Shown: piece by piece, positions 1 to 7,669 of the stretch | Layout of the letters: each line of letters opens with the position of its first letter | Position numbering within the stretch: position 1 is the first letter of the stretch | DNA from: Rhizobium terricola | GTDB taxonomy: Bacteria; Pseudomonadota; Alphaproteobacteria; Rhizobiales; Rhizobiaceae | Length of the DNA: 64,000 nt | Assembly: GCF_012927355.1 (NCBI RefSeq) | Contig: NZ_JABBGK010000001.1 | Coordinates: forward strand, 620,001-684,000 | Direction of reading: 5' to 3' | Position numbers and translations under genes: made by a program | Notes under the pieces: generated by a model | The model's database searches: none | The model's input: only the letters and a program-made list of their open reading frames with translations | What the model was told of the DNA's origin: nothing

Positions 1-411
1 GGCGCCGTTTTCCTCGGACGGCTGGAAAAGCAGGACGACGCGGCCGCGCTCAGGCGGCTGGCGCGACAGGCCGAGCCCGAGGGCGAGGAGGGTGGTGGAG
101 TGTCCGTCATGGCCGCAAAGATGGCCCTTGCCGGCGACCGTCGAGGCATAGGGCGCGCCCGTCTTCTCCTCGATCGGCAGGGCGTCCAGTTCGGAGCGGA
201 AGAGCAGCGTCGGTCCGGGTTCTGCGCCTTCGAAGACGGCGGCGACGCCATGGCCGCCCAGCCCGGTCAACACCTTCTGCGGCTTCAGCTGCGCGAGGAA
301 AGCGACGACACGGCGGGCCGTCTCTTCCTCCTCGCCGGAGATTTCCGGATGCCGGTGAAGGTCGTGGCGGAAGTCGATCAGATCGACCATGTCGTGATTG
401 GTGAGAAACAT
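1..411 (-). CDS. M20-family amidohydrolase (hippurate hydrolase-like), partial
   Basis: This is the N-terminal 137 residues of a metal-dependent amidohydrolase of the M20D (hippurate hydrolase / IAA-amino acid hydrolase) family; the rest lies beyond the left edge. The start shows the family opening RHDLHRHPEISGEE, and about residue 100 carries the metal-binding motif LCGHDGHSTTLLALG with its Cys and His ligands. These enzymes hydrolyse N-acyl or N-aryl amino acids in the cytoplasm. ATG at 411 is chosen because a CGGA stretch lies 8 nt upstream; an in-frame ATG at 420 is the alternative. The exact substrate cannot be told. Confidence 0.85.
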   Translation of the reverse strand, partial: MFLTNHDMVDLIDFRHDLHRHPEISGEEEETARRVVAFLAQLKPQKVLTGLGGHGVAAVFEGAEPGPTLLFRSELDALPIEEKTGAPYASTVAGKGHLCGHDGHSTTLLALGLGLSRQPPERGRVVLLFQPSEENGA

Positions 412-487
412 CGGCGGCATCCGGCTGGGGCGGGCGGCCAGAATTGCACTGACGGGTGCCCGACGCCATGGCGGATGTGGTTGTTCG

Positions 488-1111
488 TCAGCCGATCCAC
501 ACGAGATTGGTGGCAATCGAAGCCATTACCAGGGCGATGAGGGCGTCGAGGATGCGCCAGGATGCGGGGCGGGCAAAGAGCGGGCGCAGCAGACGGGCAC
601 CATAGGCGAGCGAGAAGAAGAAGAGGAAGGATGCGGTGGCCGCTCCGGTGCCGAAGGCGAGGCCTTGGCCGGGATACTGGGTCGAGATGGAGCCGAGAAG
701 GACGACGGTGTCGAGATAGACGTGCGGATTGAGCCATGTCAGCGCCAGGCAGGTGACGAGGGCCGTCGCGAGGCTTTCCTCCGCCTCGCCGTGGGTGGTC
801 AGCGTCTCGCCGCCGCGGATCGCCGCGCGGAGTGCCCTGAAACCATAATAGAATAGGAAGGCCGCGCCGCCATAACGCAGGATCGGCATCAGCCAGGGCA
901 GGTTGCCGATCGCCCGGCCGAGGCCGCCGACGCCGGCTGCGATCAGCAGGGCGTCGGAGACCGCGCAGGTGAGTGCGATGGCGAAGACGTGCCGCCGACG
1001 CAGTCCCTGGCGCAGGACGAAGGCGTTCTGGGCGCCGATCGCGACGATCAGGCTGAGGCCGAGCAGAAAGCCGGCAATGGCTGCGGTGAATGGTGGGGCG
1101 GCGATGGGCAT
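488..1111 (-). CDS. LysE/ArgO-family amino acid exporter
   Basis: A 207-residue inner-membrane protein of the LysE/ArgO translocator family, which exports basic amino acids such as arginine or lysine. It opens with the family-typical stretch LSLIVAIGAQNAFVLRQGLRR and has about six hydrophobic segments; ALTWLNPHVYLD is the conserved loop with the Asn-Pro pair. The ATG at 1111 follows GGAGACGTC, so I prefer it to an upstream in-frame ATG. It is divergent from an ArgP/LysG-type regulator at 1203, the classical exporter-regulator arrangement, which supports basic amino acid efflux. Substrate choice between Arg and Lys is not resolved by sequence alone. Confidence 0.9.
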   Translation of the reverse strand: MPIAAPPFTAAIAGFLLGLSLIVAIGAQNAFVLRQGLRRRHVFAIALTCAVSDALLIAAGVGGLGRAIGNLPWLMPILRYGGAAFLFYYGFRALRAAIRGGETLTTHGEAEESLATALVTCLALTWLNPHVYLDTVVLLGSISTQYPGQGLAFGTGAATASFLFFFSLAYGARLLRPLFARPASWRILDALIALVMASIATNLVWIG

Positions 1112-1202
1112 GACGTCTCCTGGTCCGGTCGCCGTTTGACTAGCTGGTGGCATGAGATTAGAAAATCTAAAAATTCTTTATCTGCATAAGGAGTTCTAAT
1201 TC

Positions 1203-2096
1203 GTGTTCGACTATGCCCATCTGGAAGCTCTCGTCGCGGTTCTGCGCACGGGCAGTTTCGAACAGGCGGCCCGCGCCATCGGCGTGACGCCATCGGCGAT
1301 CTCTCAACGGATCAGGCTTCTGGAAGAACGGGTCGGTTCGGTTCTCGTGGTGCGAGGCCAGCCTTGCACCGCGACGGAGACGGGGCAGCGGCTTGCGCGC
1401 CACGCCGAGGAAGTGGCCCTCCTCGAACGGTCCCTCGGAGACGATCTCGCGCCGACGGCGGGAAGGGGCGCCAATCCGACGATCCGCATCGCCGTCAATG
1501 CGGACAGCCTTGCGACCTGGTTCATTCCGGCTATGGCGGCGGTCCCAGACCGGCTTTTCGACCTCGTGCTCGACGACCAGGAGCACAGCGCGGAATGGCT
1601 GCGCCGCGGAGAGGTTCGCGCCGCGGTGAGCGGGTCAGCCCAGCCCGTGCAGGGGTGCGACGGACGGCCGCTCGGCCGCCTGCGCTACATCGCGACCGCG
1701 AGCCCCGCCTTCATGCGCCGCTGGTTCCCCGATGGCGTCACGGCGCAGGCACTCTCGCTTGCGCCGGCGCTCACCTTCAATGCCAAGGATACGCTTCAGG
1801 CGCGCTGGAGTGCTGCCTATGTCGGCGACGGGATCGTGCCGCCGACCCACTGGCTGCCCTCCTCGCAAGCCTTCGTCGATGCGGCTCTTGCCGGCATCGG
1901 CTGGGGCCTCAATCCGGAACATCTGGCCGCGGGTGCGATCGCGGACGGCAGGCTCGTGCCGCTTCTCCCTGATGCTCCTTACGACGTTCCGCTCCACTGG
2001 CACTGGAGCCGCTCGGTCGCCGCCGCGCTCGGTTCGCTCAATCGGGCGGTCCTGGAGGCTGCACGTCAGGTCCTGCTGCCGATCGGGGAGGCGTGA
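1203..2096 (+). CDS. LysR-type regulator of the ArgP/LysG (IciA) type
   Basis: A 297-residue LysR-family transcription factor. The N-terminal helix-turn-helix spans about residues 1-60 (SFEQAARAIGVTPSAISQRI), followed by a ligand-binding domain. The sequence resembles ArgP/LysG, regulators that sense lysine or arginine and activate the divergent LysE/ArgO exporter gene. The start is GTG at 1203, with AAGGAG nine bases upstream. The roughly 90-bp A+T-rich gap to the exporter start holds ATTAGAAAATCTAAAAATTC, a plausible operator region shared by both genes. Function is inferred from family and arrangement. Confidence 0.9.
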   Translation: MFDYAHLEALVAVLRTGSFEQAARAIGVTPSAISQRIRLLEERVGSVLVVRGQPCTATETGQRLARHAEEVALLERSLGDDLAPTAGRGANPTIRIAVNADSLATWFIPAMAAVPDRLFDLVLDDQEHSAEWLRRGEVRAAVSGSAQPVQGCDGRPLGRLRYIATASPAFMRRWFPDGVTAQALSLAPALTFNAKDTLQARWSAAYVGDGIVPPTHWLPSSQAFVDAALAGIGWGLNPEHLAAGAIADGRLVPLLPDAPYDVPLHWHWSRSVAAALGSLNRAVLEAARQVLLPIGEA

Positions 2097-2178
2097 CGAA
2101 GGGCGCGCGCCGCCATTGCCGGATGAAGCGGGCCGCTCTAAGTGCTTGAGATAAGGCAATGAGACAGGGAGAAGACGG

Positions 2179-2544
2179 ATGGCGATAGAGGTTCAGATCT
2201 CACGGGTGATCGACGTGCTCAACCAGCGGGACTTCGATGCCCTGGAGGCGCTTTTCGATGACGATGCGGCGCTCGACATGCCGGACGGCCAGCGCGTGAT
2301 CGGCGTGTCCTCGCTGCGGGATACCTTGTCGGCCTTCCTGCTGCGTCACGGCATCACGTTCGCCAATGGTGTGGTGATGACCGAGACGTCGGGGTCGCGG
2401 GGAGCGGTCGACGCCACGATCGAAGGGCGGGACGGGGGAGCCGCCGGAGAGGGAAAGGATTTCTCGCTGCCCTGCGTGCTCGTCTTCGAACATGAAAACG
2501 GCCGGTTCACCCGGCTCAGCCTCTACCTCTCCACTCCGCTCTGA
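2179..2544 (+). CDS. NTF2/SnoaL-like small protein
   Basis: A 121-residue protein with the NTF2-like (SnoaL) pattern: an N-terminal helix ending in LNQRDFDALEALFDDDAALDMPDG, then beta strands, and a closing strand FEHENGRFTRLSLYL. The fold binds small hydrophobic molecules and includes both enzymes and non-enzymes, so no reaction can be assigned. ATG at 2179 follows GGGAGAAGACGG. It stands alone between the LysR regulator and the convergent GlcG/HbpS-like gene. Confidence 0.75.
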   Translation: MAIEVQISRVIDVLNQRDFDALEALFDDDAALDMPDGQRVIGVSSLRDTLSAFLLRHGITFANGVVMTETSGSRGAVDATIEGRDGGAAGEGKDFSLPCVLVFEHENGRFTRLSLYLSTPL

Positions 2545-2567
2545 CCGGACGCGCGGAGGCGGCGATC

Positions 2568-3041
2568 TCAGTCGCCGCCGAGATAGTCCTCCAGCACCTT
2601 GACGATCATGGCGTGATCGTCCTCGGAGGCGAGGCCCGACACCGTAATCGCGGCCACCACGCCGGTGCCGTCAACCCGCACCGGAAAGCTGCCGCCGTGG
2701 CTGGCGTAGTCGAGCGGATCCATGCCGAGTTCGGCGCAGATCTCGCGGCCCTTCAGCCGGTAGTTTTCGCCGACGCGCATCGAGGACTTGTGGAAGCGCA
2801 GCGTGACATTGCTCTTGCGCCGCGCCCAGTGGTCGTTGTCGGGCGACGAGCCCGGCAAGGCGGCATGGAAGAGCACCCGGTCGGGCGTGCGGATGTTGAT
2901 GACGACCGGGCATTCGCCGGAACGTGCAAGCCGGGTCAGCCGTTCGCCGATCGCGAAGGCAACGGTCTCGTCAAACGCCTTGAATGTCAGGGCGGCCTCC
3001 TGGCCGGCCAGGGTTTCGAGCAGGTCTCTGTCGTGGCTCAT
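2568..3041 (-). CDS. Haem-binding / GlcG-HbpS-like protein (UPF0303 type)
   Basis: A 157-residue cytoplasmic protein of the GlcG/HbpS-like fold, in the UPF0303 (often named haem-degrading domain) group. Visible family features are the segments FKAFDETVAFAIGERL, NDHWARRKSNVTLRFHKSS and DYASHGGSFPVRV, and the C-terminal GLASEDDHAMIVKVLEDYL. Function is poorly known; haem binding is reported for distant relatives only. ATG at 3041 has GAGGAG just upstream; a longer version from 3110 lacks such a signal. The gene is single and convergent with the NTF2-like gene. Confidence 0.8.
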   Translation of the reverse strand: MSHDRDLLETLAGQEAALTFKAFDETVAFAIGERLTRLARSGECPVVINIRTPDRVLFHAALPGSSPDNDHWARRKSNVTLRFHKSSMRVGENYRLKGREICAELGMDPLDYASHGGSFPVRVDGTGVVAAITVSGLASEDDHAMIVKVLEDYLGGD

Positions 3042-3142
3042 GGGGGTCTCCTCATCCTTCGGCGGGCAGACTATCGCCTCCCGCCGGTCCGGCAAAGACG
3101 GTCCGTCCACTATTCCCCGGGTTCGGGCAGACGAGACGGGAT

Positions 3143-5299
3143 TCAGCTGGCCGATCGGGTGGCGAAATCCCGGAACGAGAGTTCGTCGATAGGAGCCGGT
3201 CGTGCCAGGAGGAAGCCCTGGCCGCAGTCATAACCGAGTGCCTTCACATGAGCGAACTGTGCCTCGGTCTCGATACCCTCGGCGATGGTCGTCAGGTGGA
3301 GTGCGGCGGCAAGCGCTGCGATCGCCTGCAGGATGGCCGCGCAATCGGGGTTGGTATCGGCCTCCCGGACAAAGCTGCGATCGATCTTGATCGTGTCGAA
3401 GGGGAAGCTGTGCAGGTAGCTCAGTGAGGAATAGCCGGTGCCGAAGTCGTCGAGTGCGATGCCGACGCCGAGAGCCTTCAGCGCCTTCAGTGCGTCAAGG
3501 GTGCCCGCATCCTTCTCCATCAGCAGCGATTCGGTGATCTCGATCTCCAGGCAGTTGCCCGGCAGGCCTGATCGGTCGAGCGCGTCGCGGACCAGGGTCA
3601 CGATGTCGGCGCGCCGGAACTGCGCCGGCGAGAGGTTCACCGCCAGCCGAAGACCGGGTGCCGCGGCGGCGAAATCGCGGCAGGCCTTGTGCATGGCCCA
3701 GCTGCCGATGGCGATCATCAGCCCCGTCGTCTCGGCGATCGGTATGAAATCGGCCGGGCTCACATAGCCGTGGACCGGGTGGTTCCAGCGGAGCAGCGCT
3801 TCGGCTCCGATTGCCCGACCGGTCTTGATGTCGTATTGCGGCTGATAATGGATCTCCAGCTCGCCGCGCTTCAGCGCACCGCGCAGGTCACGCTCGAGGC
3901 CGCGCTTGGCGAGCGTCTGCCCGTCCATGTCCGGTTCGAAGAAGTGGTAGCCGCTGCGGCCCTCGAGCTTTGTGCGGTAGGTCGCAAGATCGGCGTGATT
4001 GAGCAGCGTGTCGCAATCCCGCCCGTCCCGGGGGAAGCGGGCGATGCCGAGGCTGGCGCTGGTCGAAATGAGATGTCCCTCGACCTCGAACGTCTCCGCA
4101 ATGGCCGCGAGGATGGTCTCGGCAAAGAGAGCAAGGGTGAGCTCGTTGTGTCCGCCGCGGCGGACGATGGCGAATTCGTCTCCGCCGAGGCGCGCGACGA
4201 GGTCGTCGGCTCCGGCAATCGCGCGCAAACGTTCACCGGTCTGCCGCAGCAGGCCGTCGCCCACCCTGTGGCCGAGGGTCTCGTTGGTCAGCTTGAAGCG
4301 ATCGAGATCGATGCAGATGACGGCGAGACCTTCCTTCTCCATGGTCTCGCGCTTCAGCAGCGTTTCCATCTGGTCGAGCAGGCTGTTGCGGTTGGCGAGC
4401 CCCGTCAGCTCGTCATGATGGGCGAGAAAGGCGATGCGACGGTCGGCCATGCGCTGGCGGGTCACGTCGCGGACAATGACGCCGAGGCCGGACAGCCGCA
4501 GGCGTTCGTCCTGCCAGGCGGTTGCCGACACTTCGACGATGATGTCGTGGCCGCGCTTGTGGCTGGCCGTCAGTTCGACGCGGTGATCCCGGGGCAGGCC
4601 GTCGCCACCGGCGGCATAGTGTTCGGGGTCGGTGACGATGCCGCCGATGATCTCGTTGATCGGCCGGCCGATCATCTCCTCGTCGGTGAAGCCGAACACC
4701 GACTGGGCCGCCGGGTTCCACACTGCGATATTGCCGGACTGATCGGTGACGATGACCGCGTCGGAGGTCGCCGACATCAGCTTCGAGGCAATGACCTCGA
4801 GCCGCGAAAGGCGCCGCTGATCGAGCTTGTCCATGACGAGCTGGGCGAGATCCTTCAGCCGGCGTTCCTGCTTTTCGCTCAGTGCGGGGCGGCTCGCAGT
4901 GTCGAGGATGCAGAGCGTGCCGATGCCGTGGCCCTTGGGCGAGGTGAGGGGAGCGCCAGCATAGAACCGGAAGCCCGCCTCGCCGGTGACCAGCGGGTTG
5001 GAGGAAAAGCGCTCGTCGGTGCTGAGGTCTGTCACCACCAGCGGCTCGGTGCCGAGGACCGTGTGGCTGCAGAAAGCCAGTTCGCAAGGCACGGTCTGGA
5101 CATCGATGCCGACCCGGGCCTTGACCCATACCTCGGTGCCGCCAACCAGGTTGATCAGGGCAATCGGTGCTTCAAAAAGTTCTGCGGTAAGGCGGACGAT
5201 GTGATCGTAGTCGTCTTCACTCGGCGTTCCAAAAACACTGTAGGCGTCGAGTTCGCTCAACCTGTCGGTTTCCTGAAGTCTTTCCAAAATGGTTTTCAT
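3143..5299 (-). CDS. GAF-PAS-GGDEF-EAL cyclic-di-GMP protein
   Basis: A 718-residue signalling protein. Order: GAF-like sensor (about residues 20-160), PAS domain (about 165-285, VWNPAAQSVFGFTDEEMIGR), GGDEF diguanylate cyclase domain with intact GGDEF at 372-376, and EAL phosphodiesterase domain with EALLRW starting at 500 and the DDFGTGYSSLSYL loop. Both catalytic signatures look intact, so the protein could make and break cyclic-di-GMP; which activity dominates cannot be said. There is no transmembrane segment, so it senses a cytoplasmic signal. It is a single-gene unit on the minus strand. Confidence 0.93.
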   Translation of the reverse strand: MKTILERLQETDRLSELDAYSVFGTPSEDDYDHIVRLTAELFEAPIALINLVGGTEVWVKARVGIDVQTVPCELAFCSHTVLGTEPLVVTDLSTDERFSSNPLVTGEAGFRFYAGAPLTSPKGHGIGTLCILDTASRPALSEKQERRLKDLAQLVMDKLDQRRLSRLEVIASKLMSATSDAVIVTDQSGNIAVWNPAAQSVFGFTDEEMIGRPINEIIGGIVTDPEHYAAGGDGLPRDHRVELTASHKRGHDIIVEVSATAWQDERLRLSGLGVIVRDVTRQRMADRRIAFLAHHDELTGLANRNSLLDQMETLLKRETMEKEGLAVICIDLDRFKLTNETLGHRVGDGLLRQTGERLRAIAGADDLVARLGGDEFAIVRRGGHNELTLALFAETILAAIAETFEVEGHLISTSASLGIARFPRDGRDCDTLLNHADLATYRTKLEGRSGYHFFEPDMDGQTLAKRGLERDLRGALKRGELEIHYQPQYDIKTGRAIGAEALLRWNHPVHGYVSPADFIPIAETTGLMIAIGSWAMHKACRDFAAAAPGLRLAVNLSPAQFRRADIVTLVRDALDRSGLPGNCLEIEITESLLMEKDAGTLDALKALKALGVGIALDDFGTGYSSLSYLHSFPFDTIKIDRSFVREADTNPDCAAILQAIAALAAALHLTTIAEGIETEAQFAHVKALGYDCGQGFLLARPAPIDELSFRDFATRSAS

Positions 5300-5569
5300 G
5301 AAACGGCCTGTCCAATGTTCTGCAATATATATACATAGGAAACATGCTCTTCTTTCTATCGGGTTAAACTAGTTCTTTGGGCGAATAGAATATCGGCTCG
5401 CTCGTTTGGTGACGTGGGTCACTTTTCTACGGGTTTTCTTTTACCCATGGTCGTGGGATGTCCGAGGGCCTTCTTCACGGTTGTGCTCGTGCGCGAATTG
5501 CTTGAATATTGTCAAGTTCAAGGCCGTTCCGCTCAGGCTGACCGGCCCAATCCCGCGGGGGAGGTGCAC

Positions 5570-5989
5570 GTGCTGCGACGATTGACGATCGAGACCCGGG
5601 GGCAGGGTATCTACGAATTCACGCAGGAGGCGGCGGCATTTGTCGAAGAGGGGCAGTCCCGCGAGGGGTTGCTTACTGTCTTCGTGCGGCACACCTCCTG
5701 TTCGTTGCTCGTCCAGGAAAATGCCGATCCGTCCGTTCGGCGCGATCTCGATACCTTCCTCCGCCGCCTGGTGCCGCCGGCGAGTGATGCGCAGATGGGC
5801 TGGATCACCCATCGCGAAGAAGGCCCGGACGACATGCCGGCCCATATCAAGGCGGCCCTCATGCAGGTCTCGATCGGCATTCCGGTCGCCGACGGGCGCC
5901 TGATGCTCGGGACATGGCAAGGGATCTATCTGTTCGAGCACCGGGACCGGCCGCATCGTCGCGAGGTCGTGCTGCATCTTGCCGGCTGA
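5570..5989 (+). CDS. YjbQ-family protein (UPF0047)
   Basis: A 139-residue protein of the UPF0047/YjbQ family. The conserved signature is VRHTSCSLLVQENADPSVRRD followed by HREEGPDDMPAHIKA and GTWQGIYLFEHRD. E. coli YjbQ can show weak thiamine-phosphate synthase activity, but the true role is unsettled. I take GTG at 5570 because GGGGAGG lies five bases upstream and the resulting length equals the family norm; the reading frame stays open upstream to 5414 but that part has no family resemblance. Monocistronic. Confidence 0.85.
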   Translation: MLRRLTIETRGQGIYEFTQEAAAFVEEGQSREGLLTVFVRHTSCSLLVQENADPSVRRDLDTFLRRLVPPASDAQMGWITHREEGPDDMPAHIKAALMQVSIGIPVADGRLMLGTWQGIYLFEHRDRPHRREVVLHLAG

Positions 5990-6148
5990 CAGGCCTTTTC
6001 GCCGCCGGAACGCGGCAGTCTCCATGAATGATCGGTGAATGGCCGGTTCTGATCCCATTCAGGCCGGCCGATGCATTCTCCTCCCAATCGCTGAGGACAG
6101 CGGGAAGTGTTCCCGGCGAATGCCGAACCATCCTAGAGGAGAAGATCC

Positions 6149-6517
6149 ATGACCGCATTGTTCAAGAAGCTTGGCCTCGCAGCCCTCGTCACCGTCGCCG
6201 CCGCCGTCGGCGGCATGTCCACCGCCAATGCCGGTGGCGACTTCGGCTGGGGCGTCTATATCGGCGGCGGTCCCGGCCCCGGCTATGACAGGGACTATCG
6301 CCATGGCGACCGCGAATGGGGTCATGGCCGCCGCCATCACCGCCCCGAATTCTGCGCGCCGGGCCATGCCGTCGAAAAGGCCCGCTGGAACGGCCTTCGC
6401 CGCGCCCATGTGCAGGATGTGACGCCGCGGCGCGTGGTCGTCGGGGGCTTCCGTCACGGCGGCTTCGACCGCATGGTGTTTGCCAATGTGCGTGGCTGCC
6501 CGGTCATCCGCTACTGA
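6149..6517 (+). CDS. Small secreted Gly/His/Arg-rich protein
   Basis: A 122-residue hypothetical protein with a clear Sec signal peptide (about residues 1-27, hydrophobic core LAALVTVAAAVGG, cleavage near STANA). The mature part is rich in Gly, His, Arg and Tyr (YDRDYRHGDREWGHGRRHH), then has a C-terminal part with two Cys, CAPG and RGCPVIRY, that could form a disulphide. AGAGGAGAAGATCC precedes the ATG. Probably periplasmic; no function recognised. It ends before the bidirectional terminator at 6551. Confidence 0.75.
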   Translation: MTALFKKLGLAALVTVAAAVGGMSTANAGGDFGWGVYIGGGPGPGYDRDYRHGDREWGHGRRHHRPEFCAPGHAVEKARWNGLRRAHVQDVTPRRVVVGGFRHGGFDRMVFANVRGCPVIRY

Positions 6518-6550
6518 TCGGCAGCGTGTAATCGCGACGACAAAAGAAAA

Positions 6551-6575
6551 GGGGCGCCATCCGGCGCCCCTTTTT
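6551..6575. terminator. Bidirectional rho-independent terminator
   Basis: GGGGCGCC and GGCGCCCC pair around the loop ATCC and are followed by TTTTT on the plus strand. The A-rich stretch on the left becomes TTTTCTTTT on the minus strand. It therefore serves both the small secreted protein gene (plus) and the SIMPL gene (minus), which converge here. Confidence 0.85.
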
Positions 6576-6590
6576 CGCGTCTCCCCGCAG

Positions 6591-6632
6591 GGAATATCGC
6601 CGGCGGCCCTTCGGGTCCGCCGGCGATATTCC
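6591..6632. repeat. Long perfect hairpin after the SIMPL gene
   Basis: A 16-bp perfect inverted repeat (GGAATATCGCCGGCGG and its complement) encloses CCCTTCGGGT, in which CCC and GGG can also pair. It lies directly after the stop codon of the SIMPL gene and carries no T tract, so it is more likely an mRNA 3' stabiliser or part of a compound terminator than a terminator by itself. Confidence 0.7.
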
Positions 6633-6633
6633 T

Positions 6634-7374
6634 TCACTGATCGATGGCGTAGGTGATGTTGACTGTCACCGTATAGGTGTTTTCGCCGCCGGCGATCGGC
6701 GGTGCCGCGTCCGACATCTCCTTGGCCATGGTCGTGCGATACATCGGCTGGGCCATCGGGCGGGCGAAGTTCTCGCTGATCTCCACGACGCGACCGAGTT
6801 TGACGCCGGCGCTTTCGGTGAGCAGTTTCGCCTTGTCGATCGCTTCCTTGACCGCGGCCTTGCGGGCCTCGGCGACGGCGGCGTCCGGCTTGTCGTTGGT
6901 GAAGACGATGTTGCCGCCCTCGTTGACGCCGAGCTTGACGGCGGCATCGATCAGGGTGCCGAGTTGGTCAAGGTCGCGGACCTTGAGGGTCAGGCCGTTG
7001 GTGACCCGGTAGCCGACGATCTCCGGCGCCTCGTAATTGCCGTCGCCGGTCTTGTCCTGGCGGTAGAGTGGATCGACCGAGAAGTTCGAGGTCTGGATGT
7101 CGCGCTCGGCGATCGACTTCTTCCGAAGGTCGGCGATGACATCGGCCATGGCGGCGCTGTTGGCCTTCAGGGCCGCCTCGGCGGTTTCCGCCTCGCGCAC
7201 GACGCTCAAGGACAGGATCGCCATGTCGGGGGCGATTGCGACTTCGCCTTCGCCCGAAACGATGATGGTTGCCTCGCGCTTTTCCTGCTCGGCGGAGAGG
7301 GCCGGCAGCGGCAGGGCGGCGGCGGAAAGGAGGGCGGCAGCGAGGACGAGCCTCGGGGTCTTCAGGTGGCGCAT
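6634..7374 (-). CDS. SIMPL-domain periplasmic protein (DUF541)
   Basis: A 246-residue exported protein with a signal peptide (about residues 1-27, LVLAAALLSAAALPLPALSA) and a SIMPL/DUF541 domain over the rest. Typical segments are ATIIVSGEGEVAIAPDMA at the mature N-terminus, the central VGYRVTNGLTLKVRDLDQLG, and the closing YTVTVNITYAID. Relatives include E. coli YggE, linked to oxidative-stress tolerance, but the molecular role is unknown. The gene ends at a strong hairpin and a bidirectional terminator. Confidence 0.88.
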   Translation of the reverse strand: MRHLKTPRLVLAAALLSAAALPLPALSAEQEKREATIIVSGEGEVAIAPDMAILSLSVVREAETAEAALKANSAAMADVIADLRKKSIAERDIQTSNFSVDPLYRQDKTGDGNYEAPEIVGYRVTNGLTLKVRDLDQLGTLIDAAVKLGVNEGGNIVFTNDKPDAAVAEARKAAVKEAIDKAKLLTESAGVKLGRVVEISENFARPMAQPMYRTTMAKEMSDAAPPIAGGENTYTVTVNITYAIDQ

Positions 7375-7529
7375 GTGTTTTTCCTAGATTGGCGTCCCTT
7401 ACACATGCCTTGATGACCGGTGATTGTGAAGCCATTGCGGCAGAGGCTTGTCGCTGCCGGCGATTTGGGCTAGAGCGGTCCGCACCGGTGCGGGGACCAT
7501 TGCCCGCCCCGAACGGCAATGCGCCGGGC

Positions 7530-7605
7530 GGGCCTGTAGCTCAATGGTTAGAGCCGGCGGCTCATAACCGCTTGGTTGGGGGTTCGAGTCCCTCCGGGCC
7601 CACCA
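7530..7605 (+). tRNA. tRNA-Ile(CAU), target of the integrated element
   Basis: A complete 76-nt tRNA folds here. Acceptor stem 7530-7536 pairs with 7595-7601; the D-arm is TAGCTCAATGGTTAGAGCC; the anticodon loop CTCATAA places CAT at 7563-7565; the T-arm is GGGGG TTCGAGT CCCTC; discriminator A and encoded CCA end at 7605. CAT could mean Met, but the body (GTTAGAGC, CTCATAA, CGCTTGGT) matches the tRNA-Ile2 pattern whose C34 is modified to lysidine by TilS, so I call Ile. Its last 16 bases are the att core shared with 24136-24151. Confidence 0.9.
7590..7605 (+). repeat. attL core (tRNA 3' end)
   Basis: CCCTCCGGGCCCACCA, the end of the tRNA gene. The same 16 bases recur in direct orientation at 24136-24151, marking the left crossover site of the integrated element. 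Integration leaves the tRNA intact. Confidence 0.88.
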
Positions 7606-7636
7606 AAAATCCATAAATAACAATGTCTTAAATATC

Positions 7637-7669
7637 GGTTAGCCTAAGGGGTTAGCCAGCCGGTTAGCC
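7637..7669 (+). promoter_or_regulatory. Putative integrase arm-type sites at attL
   Basis: Three copies of GGTTAGCC (7637-7644, 7650-7657, 7662-7669) stand 12-13 bp apart, just inside the left end and running into the last codons of the integrase gene. The same 10-mer CGGTTAGCCA occurs at the right end, once in each orientation. Short repeated motifs inside both ends of an element are what tyrosine integrases bind through their N-terminal domain. Binding is inferred. Confidence 0.6.

Noticed and set aside
3689..5338. A 549-residue plus-strand frame over the GGDEF-EAL gene
   Set aside because: The minus strand encodes intact GAF, PAS, GGDEF and EAL domains; the plus-strand frame has no recognisable domain.
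7530..7605. Reading the CAT anticodon tRNA as tRNA-Met
   Set aside because: The body matches the tRNA-Ile2 pattern (CTCATAA with CGCTTGGT) and differs from elongator and initiator Met features.
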